Notes under the pieces: model-generated
What the model was told of the DNA's origin: nothing
Database searches by the model: none
What the model saw: the letters and a program-made list of their open reading frames with translations, nothing else
DNA from: an uncultured Opitutia bacterium
GTDB lineage: Bacteria > Verrucomicrobiota > Verrucomicrobiia > Opitutales > Opitutaceae
Assembly (NCBI GenBank): GCA_903859715.1
Contig: CAIONS010000009.1
Span: forward strand, 186,001 to 250,000
Direction: 5' to 3'
Length of the DNA stretch: 64,000 nt
Part shown: one piece after another, positions 9,268-18,037 of the stretch
Numbering within the stretch: the stretch's first letter is position 1
How the letters are laid out: every line of letters starts with the position of its first letter
Position numbers and translations under genes: made by a program

Positions 9268-9975
9268 AATAATCCTGTCGTCCTGATTACCGGTGCGTCG
9301 CAGGGGATCGGCGAGGCCATCGCCAAGGTCTTCGCCAAGGAACTCCGCGGCGTGCGGCTGGCGCTAGTGGCGCGCAACACTCAGAACCTGCAGCGCGTCG
9401 CCCGCGCCTGCGTGAAACTCGGCGCGACGGCGGAGAGCTTTGGCTGTGACGTGGCGGACGAGGCCGCGGTGGCGGCAATGGCCAAGGCGGTGATGAAACG
9501 CTTCGGGACGGTGGACGTGCTGATCAACAACGCCGGCAAGTACGCCAGTGCGCCGCTCACCTCGATGAGCGTGGCGGAATTCGACCAGCAAATCGCGGCG
9601 AACCTCCGCAGCGTATTCCTCGTCACACGGGCTTTTTTGCCCGCGATGATCAAGCGCCGGAGTGGCGACATTTTCAACATGAGCTCCATCGCGGGGCTCA
9701 TCGCGTACCCCGGTGGCACGGGCTACAGCGCGGCGAAGTTCGGCCTGACCGGCCTGTCCAAGGTCATGCGCGCGGAGCTGAAGGACAAAGGTGTGCGCGT
9801 CTGCTGTGTTTATCCAGGCGCGACGGCGTCGCCTTCCTGGAAGGGCAGCGGCGTGTCGGAGGGACGCATGATGCCGGCGGAGGACGTGGCCCGGGCCTTT
9901 CTGGATATTTACCGGCTGTCGCGCCGGACCGTCGTCGAGGAAATCATCCTTCGGCCGCAGCTGGGCGATTTATAG
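9262..9975 (+). CDS. SDR-family NAD(P)-dependent oxidoreductase (sepiapterin-reductase-like?)
   Basis: The 237-aa product is a classical short-chain dehydrogenase/reductase. It has the cofactor motif TGASQGIG at 10–17, NNAG, the catalytic Ser in NMSSIAG, and Y155/K159 in YSAAK. The GTG start at 9262 is chosen because it leaves the usual few residues before the first beta strand; there is no visible Shine–Dalgarno because a palindrome lies directly upstream. The C-terminal segment RTVVEEIILRPQLGDL resembles, from memory, that of the Chlorobium sepiapterin reductase. With the PTPS-like gene and folE2 upstream, a role in pterin reduction is a reasonable inference. A generic FabG-like reductase is the alternative. 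Confidence 0.82.
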   Translation: MKNNPVVLITGASQGIGEAIAKVFAKELRGVRLALVARNTQNLQRVARACVKLGATAESFGCDVADEAAVAAMAKAVMKRFGTVDVLINNAGKYASAPLTSMSVAEFDQQIAANLRSVFLVTRAFLPAMIKRRSGDIFNMSSIAGLIAYPGGTGYSAAKFGLTGLSKVMRAELKDKGVRVCCVYPGATASPSWKGSGVSEGRMMPAEDVARAFLDIYRLSRRTVVEEIILRPQLGDL

Positions 9976-10021
9976 TTGTCGCCGGGGCCGGGGCCCGTCA
10001 TCGCTAGCGCCCGTTTACCCC

Positions 10022-11074
10022 ATGAAATCCCGTAAATTTCGCGTTGGCATCATCGGCGGGGGCGGCATCGCCCAATCCGTTCATATCCCCGGCTGGAGAA
10101 ATCTCCCCGAGGTCGAAATCGTCGGCATCTCCGACCTGTCGGAGGCGACGGCGAAGAAGGCCGCCGCGGCGGCCGGCGGGGCCCAGACTTTCGCCGACTA
10201 CCGCGACCTGCTGAAGCTAGACCTCGACGCGATCGACATCTGCACGCCGAACAAGATTCACACGCCGGCCGCGCTCGCCGCGCTCAATGCCGGCAAGCAC
10301 GTGATCTGTGAAAAGCCGCTTGCGGTCAGCACCGCCGAGGTACGGGAGATCGGCAAGCTGGCGGACAAGAAGAAGCTCAAGCTGATGACGGCGCAGCAGC
10401 AGCGCTTCACGCAAAGCGGCCGGGCGGTGAAGGCCTGGATCGATGGCGGCAACATGGGCGAGGCCTATCACGCCCGCGTCCGCGCCGTGCGCCGCGCATG
10501 GCTGCCGACGGCGCCCGGCTTCATCGATGCCGCCCTGGCCGGTGGCGGCCCGTGCATGGACATCGGCGTGCACGCGCTCGATCTCTGCCTCTGGCTCATG
10601 GATTTTCCGAATCCGGTGCGCGTGTCGGGCACGGCGAAGACCGTCTTCGCGAAGGGCCATGACATGCCCAACATGTGGGGCGAATGGGACCGTGCACGCT
10701 ATTCGGTCGAGGATTTTGCCGCGGGGTTTGTCCATTTCGACAACGGCGCGACCCTCGTGCTGGAGGCGGCGTGGATGTGTCACCAGACGGAGAACGAAGA
10801 ACTGCTCGCCCAGATTTTCGGCAAGAAGGGCGGCGTGAAGTGGCCGAACGCAGAGTTTGCGACCGTGACTAACGGCGCTTTCGCCCAAGGCACGCTCACC
10901 CATCCGGTCCACGTCGAGCGTCCGCACTGGAACGAGATCGCAGCTTTCTACGACTGTGTGGTGAATGACAAACCCTCGCCGGTGCCGTGGACCGAGACGA
11001 TCAAGGTTATCGGCATCCTCGAGGCGGTCTACGCCTCCTCGCAGCAGGGCAAGGAAATCACCCTCAAGCTCTGA
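10022..11074 (+). CDS. Gfo/Idh/MocA family oxidoreductase
   Basis: The 350-aa product has an N-terminal Rossmann domain (VGIIGGGGIAQSVHIPGW) and the family hallmark CEKPLAVS near residue 100. The catalytic-domain segment GGGPCMDIGVHALDLCLWLM follows near residue 180. These enzymes oxidise or epimerise sugars and inositols with NAD(P). The substrate is unknown. It is followed after 97 bp by a second member on the same strand, and the pair probably acts in one sugar pathway. Confidence 0.9.
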   Translation: MKSRKFRVGIIGGGGIAQSVHIPGWRNLPEVEIVGISDLSEATAKKAAAAAGGAQTFADYRDLLKLDLDAIDICTPNKIHTPAALAALNAGKHVICEKPLAVSTAEVREIGKLADKKKLKLMTAQQQRFTQSGRAVKAWIDGGNMGEAYHARVRAVRRAWLPTAPGFIDAALAGGGPCMDIGVHALDLCLWLMDFPNPVRVSGTAKTVFAKGHDMPNMWGEWDRARYSVEDFAAGFVHFDNGATLVLEAAWMCHQTENEELLAQIFGKKGGVKWPNAEFATVTNGAFAQGTLTHPVHVERPHWNEIAAFYDCVVNDKPSPVPWTETIKVIGILEAVYASSQQGKEITLKL

Positions 11075-11171
11075 GCGCGGCGCCGCCGGCGCCGCGAAGG
11101 AACAAGGATCAAGTGACAGGTAACAAGAGCCAGTCGCATCCGGGAGCTCGGTTGCATGGTCCAGGTCACTA

Positions 11172-12188
11172 ATGCCTTCTCCCAAACCCGCGCGTCTGGC
11201 GTTTGTTTCCACGGCGCATATCCACGCGAAGCCCTTCATCGAATGGACGGCCGCGGCCACGGATGGTCGCAGCGTACAGGCTGTTTGGGATGATGTGCCC
11301 GAGCGCGGCCGGCGTCATGCGTCGCTGGCCGGCGCCCGGTTCGAGCCGGACCTCGACGCATTGGTGCGGGATCCGGCGGTCGATGGATTTGTCATCTGTG
11401 CGGAGAACACGCGCCATCTGTCGTTGCTGCGGAAAGTACTGACGGCCGGCAAGCCGGTGCTGTGCGAGAAGCCGTTGGTCACGACCGCGGCCGAGGCCCG
11501 CGAGGTGGCGGCGCTTGTGCGGGCGAACCCGGTGCCGCTGTTCTGCGGCTATTTCCTGCCGTTCTCCGCGGAGCTGGGCGCGGTGGGTGCGATGCTGATG
11601 AAAGGAGACTTTGGCCTAGTCACGCGCATTCGCATCCGCAATTCCCACGGCGGCGCATATGCCCGGCTGTTTGATGCCCCGGACCTGCGCTGGTTCACCG
11701 AACCGGCGCTCTCCGGTGGCGGCGCCTTCATGGATGTCGGCGCGCATGCGGTTCACCTGGCGAGAACGCTATTCGGCCCGGTGACGGAAGTGTGGGCGGA
11801 AATCGGCAACCACACGGGAATTTACCCGGCATGCGACGACTACGGCATCGCGCACCTGCGGTTCGCGAGCGGCGTGCTCGGGACGATCGAGGCGTCCTGG
11901 ACGCAGACCGGCGGAGAGAACGGCCTGGAAATCATCGGCGCGGAGAAATCGCTCTGGCAGGTGGGCCGGGATTACGTGACCGGCCGCCACGGCCAAGGCG
12001 ATCCGCAGCCGCTGGTGCCGGGCGCGAATCGTCCCGCGCAAATCGACCGGCTCGTCGCAGCGATTCGCGGCGAACTGACACCGGCCGAATTGCAGTCCGA
12101 CCTGACCGCCTGCCTCGACGCCGTGGCAATCATGGAAGCCTGCTACGCGTCGGTCAGAACGGGGCGTTGGACGCAGGTAAAACGCTGA
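11172..12188 (+). CDS. Gfo/Idh/MocA family oxidoreductase (second copy)
   Basis: The 338-aa product belongs to the same superfamily as the gene upstream but is clearly divergent, so this is not a recent duplication. It has the CEKPLVT hallmark near residue 100 and GGGAFMDVGAHAVHLARTLF near residue 180. The N-terminal glycine-rich loop is degenerate (LAFVSTAHIHAKPF in place of GxGxxG), which may affect cofactor binding. The gap to the upstream gene holds a stretch of repeated AACAAG units (11098–11130) related to element C. Confidence 0.87.
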   Translation: MPSPKPARLAFVSTAHIHAKPFIEWTAAATDGRSVQAVWDDVPERGRRHASLAGARFEPDLDALVRDPAVDGFVICAENTRHLSLLRKVLTAGKPVLCEKPLVTTAAEAREVAALVRANPVPLFCGYFLPFSAELGAVGAMLMKGDFGLVTRIRIRNSHGGAYARLFDAPDLRWFTEPALSGGGAFMDVGAHAVHLARTLFGPVTEVWAEIGNHTGIYPACDDYGIAHLRFASGVLGTIEASWTQTGGENGLEIIGAEKSLWQVGRDYVTGRHGQGDPQPLVPGANRPAQIDRLVAAIRGELTPAELQSDLTACLDAVAIMEACYASVRTGRWTQVKR

Positions 12189-12208
12189 CTGAGGCCTGAA
12201 CAGCCAAA

Positions 12209-12631
12209 TCATCTGGCGAGTTTAACGTAAAATATTTCGGGATCACCTTTATCCAGACCCGTGACACGACCGCTTTGACGAAAGCCCCGTTTTTTAAGCA
12301 GCTGTCGCATTGCGCGATTGGATTGATTAGTGGATGCCCAGACCTCGCCATGCCGCAGGCCGGTTGCTTCCAGATGAGCGAGGAGGCGTTCACCGTAACC
12401 GCGCCTTCTTTCGCCTGCGGTGACGTAGAGCATCTCGATGAAAGGGCGGTGGAAGAAATTCCTTCTTAGGATTCCATAGGCATTTATCGCACGGCCAACC
12501 TCGAGTACCCAGGCGCTGCGTTCCCGAATTGCCTGCCTGAGCCAGGCCTTCCGCTCTTTGTCCAAGCGGGCGACATGATCAAGCCGTGCGAGCTGACGGA
12601 AATCCGTGAGCTTTGCCCGCCTGATGGTCAT
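12209..12631 (-). CDS. GNAT family N-acetyltransferase
   Basis: The 140-aa product has the GNAT core: an N-terminal IRRAKLTDFRQLARLD, a central beta strand FIEMLYV, and the acetyl-CoA pyrophosphate loop RRRGYGERL near residue 75, then ASTNQSNRAMRQLLKKRGF. The substrate is unknown. It lies just downstream of ruvB on the same strand with an 18-bp gap, so it could be co-transcribed with ruvB. It is convergent with the second Gfo/Idh/MocA gene. Confidence 0.85.
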   Translation of the reverse strand: MTIRRAKLTDFRQLARLDHVARLDKERKAWLRQAIRERSAWVLEVGRAINAYGILRRNFFHRPFIEMLYVTAGERRRGYGERLLAHLEATGLRHGEVWASTNQSNRAMRQLLKKRGFRQSGRVTGLDKGDPEIFYVKLAR

Positions 12632-12649
12632 CGCGCGGAAAACTGATGG

Positions 12650-13678
<1,029 letters not shown>

Positions 13679-13682
13679 GGCT

Positions 13683-13892
13683 TTAGGCGAAGGACAGGCG
13701 GCCGCGCGGAGAGGGGATGGGACGACCGAGCGACTTGGCGGTCTCGATCCATTCGAGAATCACGACCTGAGCATTCGCGAGGGCGGCTTCATGAGTGGCT
13801 CCATCAGCGGCGCAGCCGGGTAGTTCCGGCACCTCGGCGACAAAGGCCTGGTCCGCCTCGCTCCAATAGATGATAACCTCGTATTTAGGCAT
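13683..13892 (-). CDS. hicB: HicB-type antitoxin
   Basis: The 69-aa protein is the short HicB fold. It starts YEVIIYWSEADQAFVAEVPE and then has LPGCAADGATHEAALANAQ, the standard partial RNase-H-like core of HicB antitoxins. No C-terminal DNA-binding helix is evident, so autoregulation may be weak or done by another protein. It overlaps the end of the upstream hicA-like gene by 8 nt, which indicates translational coupling. Confidence 0.85.
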   Translation of the reverse strand: MPKYEVIIYWSEADQAFVAEVPELPGCAADGATHEAALANAQVVILEWIETAKSLGRPIPSPRGRLSFA

Positions 13893-14145
13893 TTTTATCG
13901 AGTGACAGTTTATACTTTAGCACGACTTCACGCACTTGTCTGGCCTGATAGGGTTTTGCCTGCGAGCCTTTTGGCTGGAGATTGAGAATCTCCTCGATGC
14001 CAGTTTGATGGAAGATGTGGTGACTGCCCTTGATCCGCCCGACAAAACCCAGTTTTTCGAGCAAGCGGACAAGGTCGGCGAAAGCGAGATTTGCGTCGGC
14101 TTGGCCGGAGAGGAGGCGATCAAGCGTTTTACGTGGGTTGGGCAT
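13885..14145 (-). CDS. hicA: HicA-like mRNA interferase toxin
   Basis: The 86-aa product has the HicA/YcfA pattern: ADLVRLLEKLGFVGRIKGSHHIF, in which the GSHHIF motif supplies the active-site His, followed by a KPYQARQVREVVLKY tail. HicA toxins cleave mRNA and are neutralised by HicB. The gene precedes hicB and overlaps it, the usual hicAB order. It sits between murA and ruvB on the same strand. The N-terminal ~20 residues are longer than in short HicA proteins. Confidence 0.82.
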   Translation of the reverse strand: MPNPRKTLDRLLSGQADANLAFADLVRLLEKLGFVGRIKGSHHIFHQTGIEEILNLQPKGSQAKPYQARQVREVVLKYKLSLDKNA

Positions 14146-14176
14146 GATACCCTCCTTGCGTTGTCCACTCGACTGC

Positions 14177-15466
14177 TCACTTCCACTCCACGTCGGCGCC
14201 GAGGCTGCGGAGGTTTTCGACGAAGTTCGGGTGGGCGCGCTTGATGGTGTCGGCGTTTTTCACGACGGACCGGCCGGGGATGCTCGCGGCGACCATGTAG
14301 AGCGCGACGGCGGCGCGGATGATGTACGGCGCATCGACCGTGGTCGGGTGGAGCGGGCGGTCGCCAAAGACGATGATGCGGTGCGGGTCGCTCACGACGA
14401 CGTGCGCACCGAACTTCGACAGCTCGGGCATCCAGGTGAAGCCGCCCTCGTAGACCTTGTTCCAGAACTGGATGGCGCCCGTGGCGCGGACGGACAGCGC
14501 GATCATGCACGGCAGGAGGTCGACCGGAAAATATGGCCATGGGGCGGCCTCGATCTTCGGGAGGAGATTGCTGGTATACGGCGCCTCGATCACGAGTTTC
14601 TGCCGGCGGCGGACGATGGCGGTATCGCCCTGGTGCTCGATGATGACGCCGAGTTTCTCGAACGAACGCGTGATGAGGTCGAAGTGATGCGGCAGCGAGT
14701 GGCGGACCTTGACCTCGCCGCCGGTGATGGCGCCGAGTGCGAGGAAAGTGACGACCTCATGGTAGTCGGTGTTGATGGTGAACGTGCCGCCCTTCAGGCG
14801 CTTCACGCCCTCGACGGTGAGCTGGCTGGTGCCGAGACCGGAGATTTTTGCGCCCATGCCGGCGAGGACGCCGCAGAGGTCCTGCACGTGGGGCTCGCTA
14901 GCGGCGTTGATGATTGTCGAGGTGCCCTCGGCGAGCGCGGCGGCCATGACGAAGTTTTCCGTGGCAGTGACGGACATGTAATCGGGCCAGTGGCGGGCGC
15001 CGCGGAAGCGGCCCTTGAGCGCCATCGTGAGCGTGCCGTTGTAGGAAATCTTGGCGCCGAGCTTTTCCAGGATCTCGAGATGCGGATCGAGTTCGCGGAT
15101 CCCGAGCGAGCAGCCCTTGGCATTGGTCGGGATGGCGATCTTCTTCATCCGCTGCAGGAGCGGGGCGAACAGGAGCACGGACGAACGCATGCCCGAGGGC
15201 AGTTCACCCTGCAGGCGGGCGCCGTCGAAGCCGGAGTGGTCGAGGGTCATCGTGCCCGTGGCCTTGTCCCACGCGATGACGGAGCCCTGTTCGGAGAAAA
15301 AGGTGACGAGCTTGTCGACGTCGGTGATGGCGGGGACGTTGAGCAGCCGCACGGGGGCGTCGGTCAGGAGCGTGGCGCAGAGGATGGGCAGCGCGGAGTT
15401 CTTGTTGCCCGACGGCGTGATGGTGCCGGAGAGGGGTTTGCCGCCGTTGACGATGAGATCGGCCAT
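14177..15466 (-). CDS. murA: UDP-N-acetylglucosamine 1-carboxyvinyltransferase MurA
   Basis: The enzyme transfers enolpyruvate from PEP to UDP-GlcNAc, the first committed step of peptidoglycan synthesis. From the ATG at 15466 (MADLIVNGGKPLSG) the product is 429 aa, the normal length; an upstream in-frame ATG at 15553 would add 29 atypical residues inside repeat DNA. K22/N23 (SGNKNS) match the substrate-binding pair. C119 in AKGCSLGIRELD is at the place of the catalytic, fosfomycin-reactive Cys, so the enzyme should be fosfomycin-sensitive. A strong terminator separates it from the gene upstream. Confidence 0.96.
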   Translation of the reverse strand: MADLIVNGGKPLSGTITPSGNKNSALPILCATLLTDAPVRLLNVPAITDVDKLVTFFSEQGSVIAWDKATGTMTLDHSGFDGARLQGELPSGMRSSVLLFAPLLQRMKKIAIPTNAKGCSLGIRELDPHLEILEKLGAKISYNGTLTMALKGRFRGARHWPDYMSVTATENFVMAAALAEGTSTIINAASEPHVQDLCGVLAGMGAKISGLGTSQLTVEGVKRLKGGTFTINTDYHEVVTFLALGAITGGEVKVRHSLPHHFDLITRSFEKLGVIIEHQGDTAIVRRRQKLVIEAPYTSNLLPKIEAAPWPYFPVDLLPCMIALSVRATGAIQFWNKVYEGGFTWMPELSKFGAHVVVSDPHRIIVFGDRPLHPTTVDAPYIIRAAVALYMVAASIPGRSVVKNADTIKRAHPNFVENLRSLGADVEWK

Positions 15467-15467
15467 C

Positions 15468-15556
15468 GAAGGTGAAGTTGAAGGCTGGGAGGTGAAAGTT
15501 GAAAGCCGGAACGGCGACCCAGCTGGATTGCTTCGTCGCGGCGCGGCCCGCAATGA
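15468..15556. repeat. Repeat-rich murA upstream region
   Basis: Tandem GAAGTTGAAGGCTGG/GAAAGTTGAAAGCCGG-like units occupy 15471–15511. A sequence at about 15519–15556, read on the minus strand as GTCATTGCGGGCC…GACGAAGCAATCC, matches the pan-bacterial GTCATTGCGAGG…GAAGCAATC intergenic repeat. The murA promoter must lie within or near this stretch. Confidence 0.6.
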
Positions 15557-15568
15557 CAGAAAACAAAA

Positions 15569-15596
15569 AAAGGCGCCCGCTTTCGCGGGCGCCTTT
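15569..15596 (-). terminator. Strong intrinsic terminator of the Arg/Gly-rich protein gene
   Basis: A 12-bp perfect stem (AAAGGCGCCCGC / GCGGGCGCCTTT) has a TTTC loop. On the minus strand it is followed by a run of T (the complement of the A-run at 15565–15571), so it terminates the gene ending at 15649 before murA. Confidence 0.9.
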
Positions 15597-15648
15597 GAAA
15601 TGCGCGCAGTGCAGCGCGCGTTGGCAAGGCTTTTAGGACGAAGCGCGA

Positions 15649-16740
15649 TCAGATCGCGCCGCCGCCCTGCTGGCCCTCGGGGCGCGGACCGCGGTCATCG
15701 CGGTTCCGGTTGCGGCCGCCGCGACGGCGACGGCGACCGCCGCCCTCGAAGCGCTGCTCGCCCGAGTGTTCGCCACCCGGGTAGCCGCCATGGCCGCCCT
15801 CGGGGGACTGCTCACGGGGCTGCTGGCCATCGCGCGGGCCGCGGTTTTCACCGCCACCCTGATAGCCGCCGCGACCGCGTCCACCGCGGTGACGGCGACG
15901 ACCGCCACCTTCGTGGCGATGGTGGCCGTCATGGCCGTGCTGGTGGTCGCGCTCGCCGGTCTTGACCTCGGGCTGGGCCGAGCCGCCGAAGAGGCCCTTG
16001 AGCCAGGCGAGAAAGCCGCCGGATTTTTTCTGGGGCTGCGCATGCACCGGACGATCGTTGCGATCACGATCGTGATCGCGGGCGAATGGTGCGCGCGGCT
16101 CGGAGGCCGGCTCGCGGCCGGGCTCACGCGGGGCCCGGGGCTCGCGGGGTTCGAAGGGACGCGCGTCGCGGCGCTCGGGCTTGAAGGTCGGGCGCTCATC
16201 GCGGCGACCTTGCTGGCTCGGAGCGGTTTCGCCCCAGCTGACCGCGGGACGCTTCACTTCCTCGGGAGGCAGGATGTTGAGCTCGGCCTTGGCGGCGGGT
16301 GCGAGGGGCGGGCGCGGGCGTTCGGCCGCAGGGGGCGTGAACGGGAACAGCTCGTCGGAGGAGGCGACGGGAGTCGCGACCGGGCTGACGACCGGCTGAA
16401 CGGCCACCGGCGCAGGGACGAACACCGGGGCGGCGATGGCGACAGGGGCGGCCTGCGGGGCAGGCTCGTTGACGATGGGCGCGGCCACGGACGTTTCGCC
16501 CGTGAACGGATTCTTATACTCGCTCTGGGGGCGGAGGACCTCGAGGGCGCTGGGCTGATAGCCGCTGGGAGCAGCGGAGGCGGCGGTGGAAACCGCGGCG
16601 GGGCTGGGACGCTTGCCGCGGGCGAGGCCCGAACCCTTGGCGCCGAACGAGCCGGCGGGGGCGGGGGTGCCGGAGGAGGCGGCCGAGAAGGCCGCGCCGG
16701 CGGTCGCGGCGGAATCGCCGGACGATGCTTGATCTGACAT
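15649..16740 (-). CDS. Low-complexity Arg/Gly/His-rich, probably RNA-binding protein
   Basis: I do not recognise this 363-aa protein as a named family. Residues 1–130 are Ala/Pro/Ser-rich, and 130–240 are Pro/Glu/Arg-rich with repeated REPRAPREP-like charge patterns. A single short hydrophobic helix GGFLAWLKGLFGG lies at about 245–257. The tail is a His-then-RGG region ([30 protein letters not shown]). The architecture resembles the C-terminal scaffold of RNase E or disordered RNA-binding proteins with a membrane-tethering helix, but no catalytic domain is present. It has its own strong terminator. Codons are GC-rich like the neighbours. Confidence 0.75.
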   Translation of the reverse strand: MSDQASSGDSAATAGAAFSAASSGTPAPAGSFGAKGSGLARGKRPSPAAVSTAASAAPSGYQPSALEVLRPQSEYKNPFTGETSVAAPIVNEPAPQAAPVAIAAPVFVPAPVAVQPVVSPVATPVASSDELFPFTPPAAERPRPPLAPAAKAELNILPPEEVKRPAVSWGETAPSQQGRRDERPTFKPERRDARPFEPREPRAPREPGREPASEPRAPFARDHDRDRNDRPVHAQPQKKSGGFLAWLKGLFGGSAQPEVKTGERDHQHGHDGHHRHEGGGRRRHRGGRGRGGYQGGGENRGPRDGQQPREQSPEGGHGGYPGGEHSGEQRFEGGGRRRRRGGRNRNRDDRGPRPEGQQGGGAI

Positions 16741-16960
16741 GTGGTGTGTTTTCTTTAGCTGGCGCTCATCCCGCGTGGGCGGGAGACCGGCCGTGTTTAG
16801 GAGAGCCTACGGAGCGCAGAAACTGCGGCTCGACGCAGGCGTGAAGGATTGACGGTCGCCCACCCGGTCGCCCGGGGCAACCTCAATTTCCGGCGGGCCC
16901 GCAACTTGCGCTCCAAGGCGGGCTTGCCAGCGCCGGGCGGGGTTCGCAGCCTCGGCGTCC

Positions 16961-17332
16961 ATGGACAAACTCGAGGAAATTTTCCGCATGCAGGACGCCC
17001 TTAATGCCCGGATCGGCGTGAGCCTTCCGCCTCCGACCGACGAGGAAAAGGCCAAGTGGATCCTCAACTACACCCGCGCGATGCAGCAGGAGACGGCCGA
17101 GCTGATCGACAGCGTGCCATGGAAGTGGTGGGCGAAGTACCAGAAGTTCGACGAACAGAATGCCAAGGTCGAAGTCGTGGACCTGTTTCACTTTCTTGTC
17201 TCCCTGGCGCAGACGCTCGGGATGACGGCCGACGATGTCTACCAGGCCTACCTCAAGAAGAACGCCGTCAACCACCAGCGTCAGGACAGCGGCTACGTGA
17301 AGAAGGACGAGGCGGATTCGAAGCACATATAG
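16961..17332 (+). CDS. Dimeric-type dUTP diphosphatase (all-alpha NTP pyrophosphatase)
   Basis: The 123-aa product has the all-alpha NTP-PPase pattern of the Campylobacter/Leishmania dUTPase family. The first metal-binding helix is QQETAELIDSVPWKWW near residues 45–60, and the second is AKVEVVDLFHFLVSLAQ near 75–90 with the E…D ligands. These enzymes hydrolyse dUTP to dUMP, keeping uracil out of DNA. It is shorter than many family members. It is divergent from the Arg/Gly-rich protein gene and stands alone on its strand. Confidence 0.82.
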   Translation: MDKLEEIFRMQDALNARIGVSLPPPTDEEKAKWILNYTRAMQQETAELIDSVPWKWWAKYQKFDEQNAKVEVVDLFHFLVSLAQTLGMTADDVYQAYLKKNAVNHQRQDSGYVKKDEADSKHI

Positions 17333-17350
17333 CCGCCGCGCGGCGCGGCG

Positions 17351-17383
17351 GAAGCTCGAAGGTGGAAGTTCGAAATCCGAAAG
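17351..17383. repeat. Intergenic element type E, single copy
   Basis: The sequence reads GAAGCTCGAAGGTGGAAGTT and continues CGAAATCCGAAA. It is nearly identical to the units at 29855–29887 and, inverted, 29979–30010. Here it lies between the dUTPase and the convergent thioesterase gene. Confidence 0.75.
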
Positions 17384-17454
17384 GCGGAAGAAGACGGGAA
17401 ACCCGCGCTTACAGCCTAACGCCTGCAGCTTAAAGCAGCCGCGCAACGCGCGGC

Positions 17455-17916
17455 TCAGCGTGTCACCACGAAAGCCGCAGTCACGTCGACGGCGATGTTG
17501 CCGTTTTCCACGACGTGGGCCTTGAGTTTGAGCTTGGCCTTGCCGTAACGGGCGAGGGCTTCCTTGAACTCCGCGATGGCCGCCTGGGCGGGCCGCTCGC
17601 AGATGGCGCGCAGGTCGCCGATGACGGGCCGGCGGTAAGCCGCGCGGCTTTCCTTCACGACGATGTGCCAGATGGGTTTGTCGGCGCCCTTTTCGTTGCG
17701 CATCAGTTCCCACACGACGCCGTAGCCGGCGAGCGTGGCGAGCGAAACGAGGCTGCCGCCGAAAGCGGTGTTGAGCGAATTCTTGTTCTGCTCCTTGGGT
17801 GCGGTCAGGACCAGCGCACGCTCATCGCTGACCTCCACGCCGACGCCCATCGCCTTCGCGAGCGGGATCATCTCGTGCAGGAAAAGCTCCAGAGCTGGGA
17901 CCTTGACCGGTTTCAT
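17455..17916 (-). CDS. YiiD C-terminal-type hot-dog thioesterase
   Basis: The 153-aa product matches the putative thioesterase domain found at the C-terminus of YiiD. It has a helix-strand start (LELFLHEMIPLAKAMGVGV), then NKNSLNTAFGGSLVSLATLAGYGV, which covers the hot-dog central helix, and IVVKESRAAYRRPV. The substrate is unknown; acyl-CoA or acyl-carrier thioesters are likely. It is convergent with the dUTPase gene and divergent from the peroxiredoxin gene across 121 bp. Confidence 0.83.
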   Translation of the reverse strand: MKPVKVPALELFLHEMIPLAKAMGVGVEVSDERALVLTAPKEQNKNSLNTAFGGSLVSLATLAGYGVVWELMRNEKGADKPIWHIVVKESRAAYRRPVIGDLRAICERPAQAAIAEFKEALARYGKAKLKLKAHVVENGNIAVDVTAAFVVTR

Positions 17917-18037
17917 CGGGCGGGACGTTGGAGGATATTTTGGCGCGCGTCAAAGCCCGCGGGGCCCGGGCCCGTAATATATTAAAAATCGGCGCGCGGC
18001 TTGACCCGCCGGAGGGTTCGGGCTCATTGGTCAGCGC

